NCBI RefSeq assembly: GCF_019279795.1
Contig: NC_056745.1
Location: forward strand, 511,563,006 to 511,627,005
From: Protopterus annectens
Taxonomy: Eukaryota; Chordata; Ceratodontiformes; Protopteridae
Length of the DNA stretch: 64,000 nt
Reading direction: 5' to 3'
This document shows positions 23,641-35,440 of this stretch, one piece after another. A program made the translations under genes and the position numbers. The stretch's first letter is position 1; each line of letters begins with the position of its first letter. The notes under the pieces are model-generated. The model saw nothing but the letters and a program-made list of their open reading frames with translations. It was not told the DNA's origin and did not search any database.

Positions 23641-24420
23641 TCAGACAGGTACTGCCTCCTCTGCGCAGCTATGAATGCAGTTGTACAGCGCTTTCATGTA
23701 CAGCTCTGAGTAGGCCTCAATGTCACCCAGGTTCAGAGAGGCTTGTAAGTTTAATAAACTGTCACATAGTACGAAGTAACTGGTCTCAGCAAGGTTCTTT
23801 ACAGGTTTGGAGTTTGATGGGGGTTCTAGGTTAGTTGTAATACTAAAGAACATTTTGTGGTCAGATCATACCAGGGAGGAGTTAATGCATGGGAGGGGAC
23901 AGCATTCCCCATGTTCTGAGAACTAGGTCCAAGACATTTATACCTCTAGTTGGGGAGCTAACTAGTTGCTCCGGGGGGGTTTGCACTGAAGTCCAAAAAC
24001 TTGTGAGGAAGTCAATTAATGGTTGTACAAGTCTCACAGTTTAGAGATAAAGTCACCCATAAGTATGTTGTTAGGCTTAAGAGATGCCAGTAGGTTTAGG
24101 AAGGATGTGTGGTTTTCCAAACTCATGTTAGGGGATCTGTAGCTAGCAAAGGACATGATTACTATGCTATGGTTAGTTGGGCATACAGTAGCTCAAGTGA
24201 GTCATGTTGTTGGACAAGTACAGCTGTGTACTTGTCCTTTATGAACACAGACACATCCTCCCTTAGTTTTATCCTGAGCTGATGGGGCTCAAAAATGTAT
24301 GAAAAGCACTGTAGCCTTTGGTAGCTGGGGTGCTTTCTACAGTTCTGAACCATGTTTCCGCGACTTCACACATCTGTGTTCTAAAGGATTAGGAGGGCTT
24401 CCAGGGAATGCATTTTTAAA
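23641..24420 (-). pseudogene. LINE 2 endonuclease-region fragments
   Basis: Minus-strand short open stretches upstream of the LINE 2 RT. Their position and spacing fit the apurinic-type endonuclease domain of CR1-like ORF2, and one stretch (about 24,162-24,353) resembles the part around the V-x-V-x-x-K motif. Too decayed for catalytic residues to be assigned with confidence. Confidence 0.4.
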
Positions 24421-24654
24421 TTTAAACTCCTAGCATTAAGAGTAGTACTTTCAGGTAGCTGAGAGTGATTTTTGTTACACTGGAGGATTTAACAACTTTG
24501 CATGGCTGAAAAAGGGAACTATGGGGATACAATGTTTTTGCCAGTATCCAGGTGACAAGTGCAAAGCATCATGGTTTGTCGATTGTCTCCCCAAGCTGAC
24601 AGATACTGGCTCCCCTTCTTGTGACACCATAAACTAAGCCAACTGATGAAGTCA

Positions 24655-26829
24655 TTCATATGTGGCCCCTTTGATTGTCTTCTGCAGAATGAAAAGCTTC
24701 CAAATTTACCCTTAACTGGATGAGTGCCTCATACAAGCTGCCAGTCAGTTAAAGATCTTCTAGGATCTGGATTTCACCCAGAACATATTCTCTTCCCTAG
24801 GTTTCACCATAAACCTCAACAAATCCAGCACAAAACCTACGACCAGGATAGCTTTCCTTGGGGATGCTGGATTCCTTCCTCCAGACAAGGCTGCCTTTCT
24901 AACCTAGTACTTCCAGGCCATTATGCAGAGGCAACACCTTTCAGCAGGGAATTCTTCACAGCACTGGGCTACATGGCATCTTGCATACAAATGATCCCTC
25001 TGGCCAGGCTACACATGAAGAAACTTCAGTGGTACCTCTAGAATTTCTGGTGCTAACATTCACAGCCCCTGAAGACATTCAGCTAATTCCTTGCCTCAGG
25101 GAGAAACTGGCATGGTGGACACGAGCTTGTACACAGACCCAGTACCTTCCCCCTTCAGGTTCATCCCTCAGAACCAACCTTTAACCACAGATGCATCAGA
25201 CACAGCCTGGAAACCCCCTTTTTAGCACCTCCTACGTCAGGGCAAATAGGAAAAGCAGTTCAGGCACAAAAACAAATTGGAAGGAACTGATGACAGTACA
25301 GAAGAGCTTGGTGGCCTTCCAAGCTCATTGGAAACCAAGGGTACAACTTATCAAAATGAGCACAACAGTCATGCTAACCTAAACAAACAAGGGAGCACCC
25401 ACTCCTACCCTTTTTGCCATCTGGCAATGCAGATCTGGGAGGTGGCAGCTGCTACAAGGTTGCACCTGATGGCTCAGTACCTTCCTGAGACTCACAACAC
25501 TATCAGATCAACTCAAGCAGACTCTTGAGGGATGCCCCACGAGTGGCAGTTGCATTGGGAAACTTTTCTCAGCACAGCCCAGAAATGGGGATTCCCCCTA
25601 AACTAGACCTCTTTGCCACTGACAAAAACACTCAAAAAGATTCTGTTTCAGGAACAAACTACACACAGCCTGGAGGACAGATGCCTTCTCTTCCCCTGGA
25701 ACCATCAGTTTCTCTATGCATTCCCTCCACTGCCTCTCCTTTCAAAAGTCCTTTTAAAAATCAGGGAAGAAGGACCAAGGGTCATCCTGATAGCCCCATA
25801 CTAGCCTTGGCAACATTGGTACCCTCTGCTAATGACACGGACCACAGGAAAAACCCTGGCCACTACCCCCAGAGACTAGATCTGTTGACACAGGCAAAGG
25901 GGAAACTCCTGCATCCCAACCAGACTCAAACTCTCAGCCTGGGTAATTCAAACTTTTACCCTGACCTCCCCCAAGTAGCCAGGTGCTTAATATAGTCACA
26001 GTCTAGAAAGCTCAGTGCTAGAAAATACTACTCAGCCAAGTGGAAAAGATTCTCCATTTGGTGTCAGGAGAAAGTCCTCAATCCTTCCTCAGCCAACAGT
26101 GCAGCCTATCTTAGACTACCTGGCTATCTTGGTGGACACAGGTCTATTTTCTCATCCATAAAAGTACACACCTCTGCCATTTCAGCCCCAAACCATCTTT
26201 CCATCTTCCCCACCTCTAATGAAAATTCCTTAGGGGAGTGCTTCACATCAGATCTCCCAGGAGGCAGCCCACCCTCCTTGGGACCTTACCCCCTTTGAAC
26301 CAGCTGCTTCTACTGAAAGAAAATTAACAAGGAAGACTGCCCTGTTACTGGCCATCACCTCAGCTAGAAAGGTAGCTGAGCTGCAAGCCCTCAGGGAAGT
26401 AGAACCATCTCTTGTATTCCACCCTGACAGAGCATCACTCAGAACTAACCCTTCCTTTATGCCCAAGGTGGTCAGTCACTTCCTGAACCAGGCCATACAC
26501 TTGCCTACTTTCTTCCCTATGCAACAAAACCACAAAGATAATCCTTAATTCATTAGATGAGCACAGGCAACTTTGCTACTACCTTGACAGAAATGAAGCT
26601 GTCAGAAAAACAGAACTGTTGGTCATCTTTGCCTTGGGATATGAAAGTAAACCAGTCTCCAAACAGACCATGTCCAAGTGGATCTCCCACTGCATTTTAT
26701 TATACTTACCATGGCAAAAATCTGTTAGGACACGTGCTTCTTGGGCCTTTTCTACCTCCACAGCTTTCCTAAAGGCAGTGCCTATCAAAGACATTTTGGA
26801 AGCAGGTACACGGTCATCTGTGCATACAC
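24655..26829 (+). pseudogene. Inverted RT-RNase H-YR half of element E, broken
   Basis: The only DIRS block reading on the plus strand. In order: the distal RT (I-V-F-C-R motif from about 24,670), the M-A-S-C-I-Q-M-I-P-x-A-R-L-H-M region (about 24,970-25,030), RNase H (about 25,030-25,520), the D-L-F-A ... P-P-L-P-L domain (about 25,600-25,800), and the YR (K-x-Y-Y-S-x-K-W-K-R-F near 26,020-26,050, S-A-R-K-V-A-E-L-Q near 26,355-26,385, I-L-E-A-G near 26,795). At about 26,829 it meets minus-strand RT sequence of the same element. This is best explained by an inversion of the 2.2-kb half after insertion. Confidence 0.78.
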
Positions 26830-27852
26830 ATTTTGTGAAGACCCTGGTAGCAGCAAACTACAGGGAACAGCACAGAACTGAAAGTGATTTGTAACTGCTC
26901 TGAAGTGGAGAAACAGTCTGCAGGATTCTTCTATAGGAATGTGTAGGTAGGCATCTTTTAGGTCCAGAACAACCATTACAGCCCAAAGGGTGACCATGGG
27001 GAGCAGCTGTTGAGTAAGTATTTTGAATTTGGGAATCAAAAGACAGACTGAGGATGGACAGATCTAAAACAGGGGAGCCAGAAGCCTTCTTTCCTAGGGA
27101 CCAGGAATAGCCTGGAGTAAAACCCTTTTTCCACCTGTTCTGGTAGTAGTCCCACAGAGCTCTGGGAGCACAGATTTTTGTATCCAAGAAATGGCCTCTG
27201 CTCTTTGGTTTTGAGGTACATCAGGGTGACCCGAGAATCTTCCAAGTTTTTTTGAAAGTGAGACTACAGCCATTTGATACAATGTCCAGCACCCACTTGG
27301 AGGTAATAAGGGCCCAGTTCTCCTTGAACAGGGAAGGTATTACTCCTACCTCTTCTGGGTTGGGAGATAGGGTGTAGGCAGAGTAATTGCTGATCTCTGC
27401 TAGGGCCCTGTGTCCTAGAAATCCCCAGGCTAGGTGGTCCTGATGACCACTGCCTTGCCCTTTGAGATTTTTGCTGCTATGAGGCATCTCTTCGGTTCTT
27501 CTCTGATTTGGTTTAGATCGAGAGGGCAAGGACCAGTGCTTAGTGGGAAAATTCCTACTAAATCTGGGTGGCTGGACATGGAAGTTTTTAACAGTCTGCA
27601 CGGATTTAACTTTATCCTCCATCTTTTTTTTTTTTTTTTTTTAAGATAGCCTCAGCATTAGGTCCAAAGAGGGAGTCTTTACCCAGGGATGCATCTAGTA
27701 GTTTAGATTTGACCTGTAATGTCTGCTCTCAAAGCCAAGCACGTCTTCGGATAACAGAACTAGAGACAGCAGCTCAGGTAGACATCTCCATGGCTTCACA
27801 GCCGCAGTGCAAGGAGACTGCCTAGTAACATTGGCATTGGAATAGTAGAGAA

Positions 27853-28070
27853 AGTACAGTTGTGTACACTTACCATAAATGTAGATGTTAGTGTATTCAA
27901 TGTTGCAGTCATCACACTTGGGTTATCTGCCTGCAGGTAGCCCTCAGTTGGCCCGAATACCAGACACTTACTATTTCTGAGTCGGGTGCTGTTGCTCCAG
28001 AACTGATGCCAGGTCAGGGGTATAAAAACAATCAGCTGACACCATTACATTGTTTTTTCTTGCCCCAAAT
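27853..28070 (+). repeat. Left ITR of A1
   Basis: Same tip and block order as the ITRs of A2 and A3, including T-T-G-C-A-G-T-C-A-T-C-A-C-A-C-T-T-G-G-G and G-G-T-A-T-A-A-A-A near 28,020. Paired with about 43,760-43,915 in inverse order. No intact CRE palindrome. Confidence 0.82.
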
Positions 28071-31000
28071 GTCAGGAGCCCCCCAATAGGGAGCTAAGTT
28101 ATGGTGGAAAAAACAACTAAAAAGTAAATACCAATACCCTGTAAGGGGTGAGCAATATACACAGGAGAGAGAAGGGGGCTAGAGGGAGCGAAACCAAGAC
28201 TGCAACAATGAATACACTCGAACATCTACATTTATGGTAAGTGTACATAACTGTACTATGCTCGTGTTTCACTGTTGCAGTCATCAAACTTGGGTTGATT
28301 CCCAAAGCTGAAGAAAGGGTGGAAGCAGTCAAGAAGAGTTTGGGCTGGATAGGATGCCCTGCAGGACTGCTGTTGCAAAACCCACTCTGGATTTGGAAAA
28401 CATAGGCAGGTGATAATGCTTGGTGAGTGTGTGTACAGAACTCCAGGTAGCAGCTTCCAGAATGTCCCTGGTAGGGACTCCCCTGAGGAATGCTGTAGAG
28501 GTAGAAGTTACCCTAGTGGAATGTGTTCTGACCCCCTGAGGGGCTGGTTTCCCATGGTGTTTGTAGCAGAAATGGATACAGTGTGCTATCCATTTGGAAA
28601 TGATCTGTTTTGAGATGGCCTTGCCCTCTGCCCCTGGTGCAAAACTTAAAAGTAACTGGTCAGATTTCCTGAAGGGCTTAGTCCTAATCCAGGTAGAATC
28701 TGAGCTGTCTGTGCACGTCCAAGGAGTGCAGGGTCCTTGCCCCTTTACTTTGAGGATTAGGGAAGAATGTTGGCAAATAGATAGATTGGTTGAGAGCCAC
28801 ACTGGACACGACCTTAGGCATAAAGGAAGGGTTAAGTCCTGAGGGAGACCCTGTCAACATGAAAAATAATGAAAGGTTCCACAGCCATAAGTGCTTGTAG
28901 CTCAGACACTCTTTCTAGCTGAAGTGATGGCCAGAAGCAAAGCTGTTTTCCAAGAGAGGAATTTTAACTCTGCTGACACTGCAGGCTCAAAGAGGGGGTT
29001 AGCATGACCTTTTCCAGTATAAACATAAGGTCCCAAGCAGGAGTGGGTGCTCTCCTTGGTGGCCTTAAGTGATTTGCCCCTCTCAGGAACTGTTTGATGA
29101 GAGATTGAGAGAAGAGGGGTGGGCTCAGTGTTGTAATGAGCCGAGATGGCAGAGGCATGGATCTTAATGGAGAAGGAGAGACCTCTGTGGAGTAGATCTG
29201 CTAGGTAATCCAGGATTAGAGGTAGGGAGGGTAGTGATGTGTTCTCTCCTTTAGATTGAATCCAGGAGAAATACCTTTTTCACTTAGCATAGGATTTCCT
29301 TGTACTGGGTCTTCTGGCTTCAAAGGCGACATCCAGCACCTGATTGCTTAGGCTGGTCACTGGGGGAGAATTCAAGGAATAAGCCAGGCTGCAAGATTCA
29401 GGGTTTGCAGTTGCAAGACCCCCCCCCCCCGAGTGAGGAGGGTCGGGCTCTGGGGTAGGTGCCAGGGTGGCACCAGTGACAGGCTGCACAGTAGTGGGTA
29501 CCAATGCTGGCATGGCAAGTCCAAGGCAATCAGGATCGTCTTTGGTCTGCCCTATCTTATCTTGAGCAAAATTCTTGAGAGAAGGGGCAGAAGGGAATGC
29601 ATAGATAGAGAGGTTTACCCACTAGAAGGATAGGGCATCCACTTTCCAGGCCCTGCTGTGAGGTGTTCTGGTGCAGAATTTGCTGAGCTGGTGAATGCAG
29701 AGGGAGGCAAAGAGATCCACCTCTGGGGTTCCACATTTCTGGATCAGAAGGCTGAAGGTGCTGGGCTCTAATTGCCATTTGTGTGGGTCTAGGAGATCTC
29801 TGCTTAAGTTTGACAGTGAGTTGTTTGCCTGGTAGGAATTGAGCTTGCAGATGGACCTGCACATCCAGAGCCATGGCTAGTCTGCAGAATGGGTAAGAGT
29901 GGGTCCCCCTCCTGCTTGTTAATGTACCACATAACTGTGATGTTGTTTGTTTTTATTAGCAAGGGTCCTGGTGAGAGGAGGGATCTGAAAGCTGAACAGC
30001 TAGCATTTCTTTTTGATGTGCAGATGAATTTGTCTTGGGCTCCAGTGGCACTGAATGCACTTGTCATCCATGTGTGCCCCCCCGGAATAGTCTGATGCAA
30101 CTGTGGTTAGGGTCTGGGCGGCATGGGGATGAGTAAAGGGAAGTCCCTTGTTGTGGTTGCATGGTGCTGCCCACCAAAGAAACTCTGTCCTTAGACAAGG
30201 TATGATAGGAATGACAGTTTCCAGGTCCTGAGAATGTTGGCACTAAAGACTAAGTACCACTGAAATTTCCTCATATGCAGTTTGGCATATGGAATTAGGA
30301 TGCAAGAGGCCATGAACCCTAGGGCCTGCAGGATTTTCCTTGTGGATAGCTAGGTTCTGGTGGCCATTTGAGTGAAGCAGTCTGTCAGATAGGCTTGTTT
30401 TTCTGTAGGAAGGAATGCCATCTGGAATGCTGTGTGTAAGCTTGCTCCCAGGAATACAATCTTTTGATTTCTTTTCATTGGTAGTGTACCCCAGGGGGTT
30501 AGAAGGTTCTTTACAAATGTCAGGTGCTGCAACAGCATTTCCTGCCCGAATCAGGCAATCGTCCGAGTATGGGTAAATTTGAAATTTTCTCTGCAGTAGG
30601 CAATGGCTGGAGCCGGGCGTTTTGTGAATACTCTGGGAGCAGTGGATAAACCAAAGGGAAGTGCAGAGAACTGATAATCCACAGATTCTGCCCTGAAGCG
30701 TAGGTATTTCCTGCATGAGTCCCTGACAGGGATTTGCAGATAGGCTTCTTTTAGGTCTAGGGTGGCTAACCAGGCATCTTTGGTCAACATGGGAAGCAAC
30801 TGCTGAAGGGCGAGCATTTTGAATTTTGGTAACACCAAGAAGGTATTTAGAATGGAGATATCTAGGATTGGGTGCCAAGTACCCTTTTCCTGGGTACCAG
30901 GAAAAGCCTAGAATAGAACCCTTGACCTATCTGTTCTGCAGGAACAGGCTGAAATGCCCTTATGGAAAGGAGGGATTGAACTTGGTTTTGTGCCAATGCC

Positions 31001-31999
31001 TACTGGTTTGGAGGTAGATCTGGGAACACCTTTTGGGGTTGACATTGAGTGGAAGTAAAATTTGTACCCCTGGGATACAATGTTAAGGACCCATCGGTCT
31101 TTGGTGATGGCAGTCCAGTTTTTTGCATGATGGGCAAGTTTTTCTCCTAGGGGCACAAGCAGTTGGGCAGAGGTGAGGAGTTGAGAAGTCATCGTGAATT
31201 CTTTCCACAAGGGGGTGGTTAAGCACTCCCCTGCTTTTGAAGTGGAGGCACTCCTTGCATAGATCTCTTGCATACCCTAAGACTATAGTGTGGGCGGTCT
31301 GTTTCCCCAGGGCCCTGTTTGAGATGGTCTTGAGGGGGCTGGAGAGGGGCAAAGGAGGCTGTACTTGCAAGAAATCTTTGATTGTCTGCATAGATTTAAG
31401 CTTTTTCTTCCATCTTTTTAAGAACCTCTTCTGCTTTGGTGCCAAACAGACTGTCCTTGGTCAAAGAAGCATCCAGTAATTTTGATATGAAATGGTCTGG
31501 CAAGGTCTACTCCTTAAGCCATGCATGCCTTCTCAGTACAGAACCAGTGACTACCTCCCTGCAAAATGCTTCTAGGGCATCAAAACCACATTGCAAAGTA
31601 TACTTGCTGACTTGGCCTGCAGAATGCATAAGCTCTTGTAATTCTTTATTTTCTGCAGTCTGTAAAGGTAGCCAATTTTTGCTTAATAAGTTCCAAAATA
31701 TGTTACTGGTACTTCAGCATGTGAAACTGGCAATTCAATGCCCTAATGGCGAAAGTTGCAAAGGTGTATACTTTTTTATCCCATCTGTCTAAAGCTCTGG
31801 AATCCCTGTCTGAAGGGGTGGGACTCTTAGCTGTAGTTGCTTTGATACCTTTAGGCCCCTGGGAGATTACATCTGGGTCAGCAGTAGGATTTTTGAAAAG
31901 AAATTTGAGAGTCAGGGACTCTGTAGTACCGGTCTGGTTTCCTAGGAGCAGGGGGTAAAGTACCAGGAGTTAGACTGGATTCCATAAAGACATCGAGGA

Positions 32000-32215
32000 A
32001 GTACAGTTGTGTACACTTACCATAAATGTAGATCTTAGAGTGTATTCACTGTTGCAGTCATTACATTTGGGTTATCCTGCTGGCAGGTTGCCCTCAGTTG
32101 GCCTGAATTCCAAAGTCTTGGGTCCTGCGTCGGTTGCTGTCGCCTCTTCCCTGACGTCAGGTCATCAGGGGTATAAAAGATGCAGCAGACACCATTTTAT
32201 TCAGTTTTTCTTGCC
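32000..32215 (+). repeat. Left ITR of A2, with CRE-like box and TATA box
   Basis: Begins A-G-T-A-C-A-G-T-T-G-T-G-T-A-C. The inverted-repeat portion starts near C-A-C-T-G-T-T-G-C-A-G-T-C-A and pairs with about 42,400-42,640. It contains the palindrome TGACGTCA (32,152-32,159) and TATAAAA (32,172-32,178), reading on the plus strand, that is outward from the coding direction of the element. Confidence 0.85.
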
Positions 32216-32384
32216 CCAGATGTCAGGTTCCCCCAAAAGGGCAGGTTAAAATTATGTAAATAAAACATACATGTACCAAAATAAGCTTTACCTTCATCTA
32301 TAAGCAAATACACCACATAGGTTGCATAGATTAGAGAAGTAAAGATAAGTTCCAGTAAAAATAAGGGGGATGGTGGGTGGGTAA

Positions 32385-32490
32385 CCTGGACTGCAACAGT
32401 GAATACACTTGAACATCTACATTTATGGTAAGTGTACGCAACTGTACTATGTTCTTCGTGTTTCACTGTTGCAGTCATTACATTTGGGTT
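32385..32490. repeat. ICR of A2
   Basis: Reads, on the plus strand, the complement of the left tip (C-A-T-T-T-A-T-G-G-T-A-A-G-T-G-T-A-C ... C-A-A-C-T-G-T-A-C-T) joined directly to the complement of the right tip (A-T-G-T-T-C-T-T-C-G-T-G-T-T-T-C-A-C). It thus bridges the two ends of the element, as the internal complementary region of DIRS1 does in forming the circular intermediate. Confidence 0.88.
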
Positions 32491-32521
32491 GAGTCCCAAA
32501 GCTATGGTTGGGGGGCTGGAG

Positions 32522-33480
32522 CTAAACAGCATTAGGAGCGGCTATGAGGCCCTGCAGTGGCAAAGCCTGCCCTGGATTTAGAGTAAAGAGAGAGATTGTA
32601 ATTTTTGTAAAGGTATGCACTGAACTCCAAGTAGCAGCCTCTAAAATGTCTTTGGTTGGTACTCTCCTGTGAAAGGCTGCAGAAGTGGCTGCAGCTCTGG
32701 TTGAATGTGGCCTAATGCCCTTAGGCACTGGTTTGCCATGCTGTGAGTAGCAGAAACAAATGCAGACACCTATCCACTTTGAAATAGTCTGCTTGGAGAT
32801 AGCCTTTCCTTGTGATGCTGTGGTATATGCCACTAGTAATTGTTCTGTCTGTCTGAAAACTTTAATTTTGTCCAAGTAGAATCTAAGTTGTCTGTGCATG
32901 TCCAAAGAATGCAGAATTTTCTCCCCCTTGTTCTGTGGATTTGGATAAAAAGTTGGCAAATGAATTGTTTGGTTAAGGGCTACACTGGATACCACCTTAG
33001 GCATAAATGTAGGGTTTGTTCTCAGCGAGACCATGTCTGGATAAAAAATGATAAAGGGCTCCACAGCCATGACAGCCTGCAGCTCTGAAACTCGTCTTGC
33101 AGAAGTTATTGCTAGGATCAGGGCTGTTTTCCAAGTTAAGAACTTTATATCCGCAGTAGCAGCTGGCTCAAAAGGAGGTAAGGTGAGTTTTTTCAAGACA
33201 TAATTGAGGTCCCATGCAGGTATTGGCGTTCTCCTTGGAGGCCTTAAGTTTTTGGCTCCTCTGAGGTTCTGCCTTAATAAAGGATGAGAAAAGAGTGGTG
33301 GCTCTGTATTGTAATGAGCCGAAATGGCAGAGGCATGGATTTTAATCAATGAAAAAGATAGGCCTTTGTCCAGCATCTCAGTTAAGTATTGCAAAATCTG
33401 AGGAATATTTGGGACAGCTGTATCAGTTCCTTGAACTTGGTTCCAAGCACAAAATCTCTTTCATTTCCCAGCATAGGATT
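32522..33480 (-). pseudogene. A2 tyrosine recombinase part (best-preserved YR here)
   Basis: DIRS YR region, open over 290 codons at 32,522-33,394. In order: R-R-P-S-T-R-K-S-Y near 33,470-33,500, the core-binding helix Y-L-T-E-M-L-D-K-G-L-S-F, the H-A-S-A-I-S-A-H-Y motif, S-A-R-R-V-S-E-L-Q with the first catalytic Arg, S-K-W-I, H-S-T-R with catalytic His and Arg, and A-A-T-W-S-S. The enzyme class cuts and joins DNA through a tyrosine and in DIRS elements integrates circular copies. The rest of the element is broken, so this is a remnant. Confidence 0.88.
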
Positions 33481-34943
33481 TTCTAGTACTAGGCCTTCTG
33501 GCTTCTAAAATGACATCCATCACAGCTTTATTGAGAGGTGTGGTTTGCATGGCTACATTACCCACCATGCTGCCAAGTTTAGGGTCCTGAGATGGCTGTG
33601 CAGAATCTAATTGTTTTGCTGGGACAGTAGATGAGGTATGAGTATTTTCCTTTCCTGGCAGCAATTGTGCCTGTAGATGAACTTGGTAAGTCAATGCTGT
33701 GTCCCATAAAGCCATGGCTTGTCTGCACAGGGGATAAGAATGAGTGCCCCCCCTGCTTGTTTATGTACCACATGACCGTGGTGTTGTCTGTCTCAGTTGG
33801 TGTCCTGGATGAAGTAGGTCCTTGAAGGCTGTCAGGGCATTTTGAATAGCTAGCATCTCTTTTTGATTGATATGTAGATGCTTTTGGTTTGTGGAACAGG
33901 TGCCCTGAATTCCTCTTCCTGCCATGCGTGCCCCCAGGAATAATCTGAAGCATCCATCGTTAGGCTCTGCCTGGCTGGGGGTAGTGAGAATGGTTGTTCC
34001 TTGTTTTGGTGACTAGCCTTTGTCCACCATCGAAACTCCTGTTGCAGGCAAGGAGTTAGAGTAATCACTGTTTCCAGACTGTGGCAATGTTGTGTCCAGA
34101 CACTTTTTAGGTACCATTGAATTTTCCTCATATGCAGTCTTGCATATGGAATGAGTAAGATGCAGGATGCCATGAAGCCCAAAGCCTGCAGAATTTTTCT
34201 TGCAGATAACTGGGCCTTTGTTGCCATTTCCTTGAAATAGGTAGTCAGTTGCCTTTGTCTGGAGTGAGATAAGCCATCTGGGCAGTTGTATTTAAGTTTG
34301 CACCCCAGGAATATTATCTCTTGAGAGGGTACTAGTTTTGATTTCTTTTTGTTGACTGTGTACCCTAGGCATGTTAAAAGTCTTATCACAAACGTCAGAT
34401 GCTGTAGTAGAATGTGCTTGTTCTCTGCTTGTATGAGGCAGTCGTCCAAGTAAGGATATATTTGCATTCCTCTTTGTCTGCAGTAAGCAATTACTGGTGC
34501 CAGGCACTTTGTGAAGACCCTGGGTGCAGTAGATAAGTCAAAGGGCAGTGCAGAGAATTGGTAATGCTATGAGCCAGCCTTGAATCTGAGGTATCTTCTG
34601 CATGACTGTCTGATTGGGACATGCAGGTATGCCTCTTTTAGGTCTAAAGTCACAAGCCAAGCCTTGCTGCCCAGCATGGGCAGAAGCGGCTGTAAGGTCA
34701 ACATCTTGAATTTTGGCATATCCAGGAAAGTGTTTAGAATAGATAGGCCCAGTATTGGTCTCCATGTTGTGTCCTTTCTGGGTACCAAGAACAGTCAAAT
34801 AAAATCCTTGTCCCTGCTCTTGCTGTGGCACTTGAATAGCCCCCCATGTCGATGAGAGCTGCGACTTGTTTTTGAGCCTCTGCCCATTGATTTTTTGGCA
34901 GGTCTGGCCAACCGTTTGCCCTTGGCAGGGTATGGAAATGAAA

Positions 34944-35160
34944 AGTACAGTTGTGTACCTACCATAAATGTAGATGTTAGAGTGTATTCACCGTTGCAGT
35001 CATTACACTTGGGTTATCCTGCTGGCAGGCTACCAGCAGTCGGCCTGAATGTCAAAGTCCTGGTCCGGCGTCGGTTGCTGTTGCCTCTTCCTTGAAGTCA
35101 GTGTGCCAGGGGTATATAAGATGCAGCCAACGCCATTTTCTTCAGTTTTTCTTGCCCCAG
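34944..35160 (+). repeat. Left ITR of A3
   Basis: Same tip (A-G-T-A-C-A-G-T-T-G-T-G-T-A-C) and same inner blocks as A2, with G-G-T-A-T-A-T-A-A-G near 35,110 as the TATA-like element. The inverted partner is about 40,290-40,445. Confidence 0.85.
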
Positions 35161-35339
35161 ATGTCAGGTGCCCCCAAAAGGGTAGGCTAAAAAACACTGC
35201 TTAAAAAAAAAAAAAAAACATGCACTAAAATAAACAATACCTTCACCTACAAGCAAATACACCACATAGATTGTATTGAATAGAGAAGTACAGATAAGTC
35301 CCAGCAAAGAAAGGGGGATGGTGGGTGGGTAACCTGGAC

Positions 35340-35440
35340 TGCAACAGTGAATACACTCAAACATCTACATTTATGGTAGGTACACAACTGTACTACGTTC
35401 ATCGTGTTTCACTGTTGCAGTCATTACACTTGGGTTGAAT
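35340..35440. repeat. ICR of A3
   Basis: Same arrangement as in A2: complement of the left tip ending A-C-A-A-C-T-G-T-A-C-T, followed by complement of the right tip starting A-C-G-T-T-C-A-T-C-G-T-G-T-T-T-C-A-C. Note that it shares A3's shortened left tip (G-G-T-A-G-G-T-A-C-A-C). Confidence 0.85.

Larger units (their letters stand above)
22057..24650 (-). mobile_element. LINE 2 (CR1-like, Jockey superfamily), degraded
   Basis: A LINE on the minus strand with an RT region (about 22,150-23,300) and an endonuclease-like region upstream (about 23,640-24,420). Its extreme 3' end is missing where the Tc1-like end abuts it. RT landmarks: K-G-P-D-N-I-P-G and N-Y-R-P-I-S-L-T near 23,000-23,230, F-G-F-V-K-G near 22,930, Y-L-D-L-A-K-S-F-D near 22,820-22,840, and the R-x-x-x-E-Y region near 22,220. 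Several frameshifts and stops separate these pieces. The 3' part is closely similar to the fragment at about 60,530-61,140, so the two belong to one family. The right border, where inverted DIRS sequence of E begins, is about 24,650. Confidence 0.72.
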
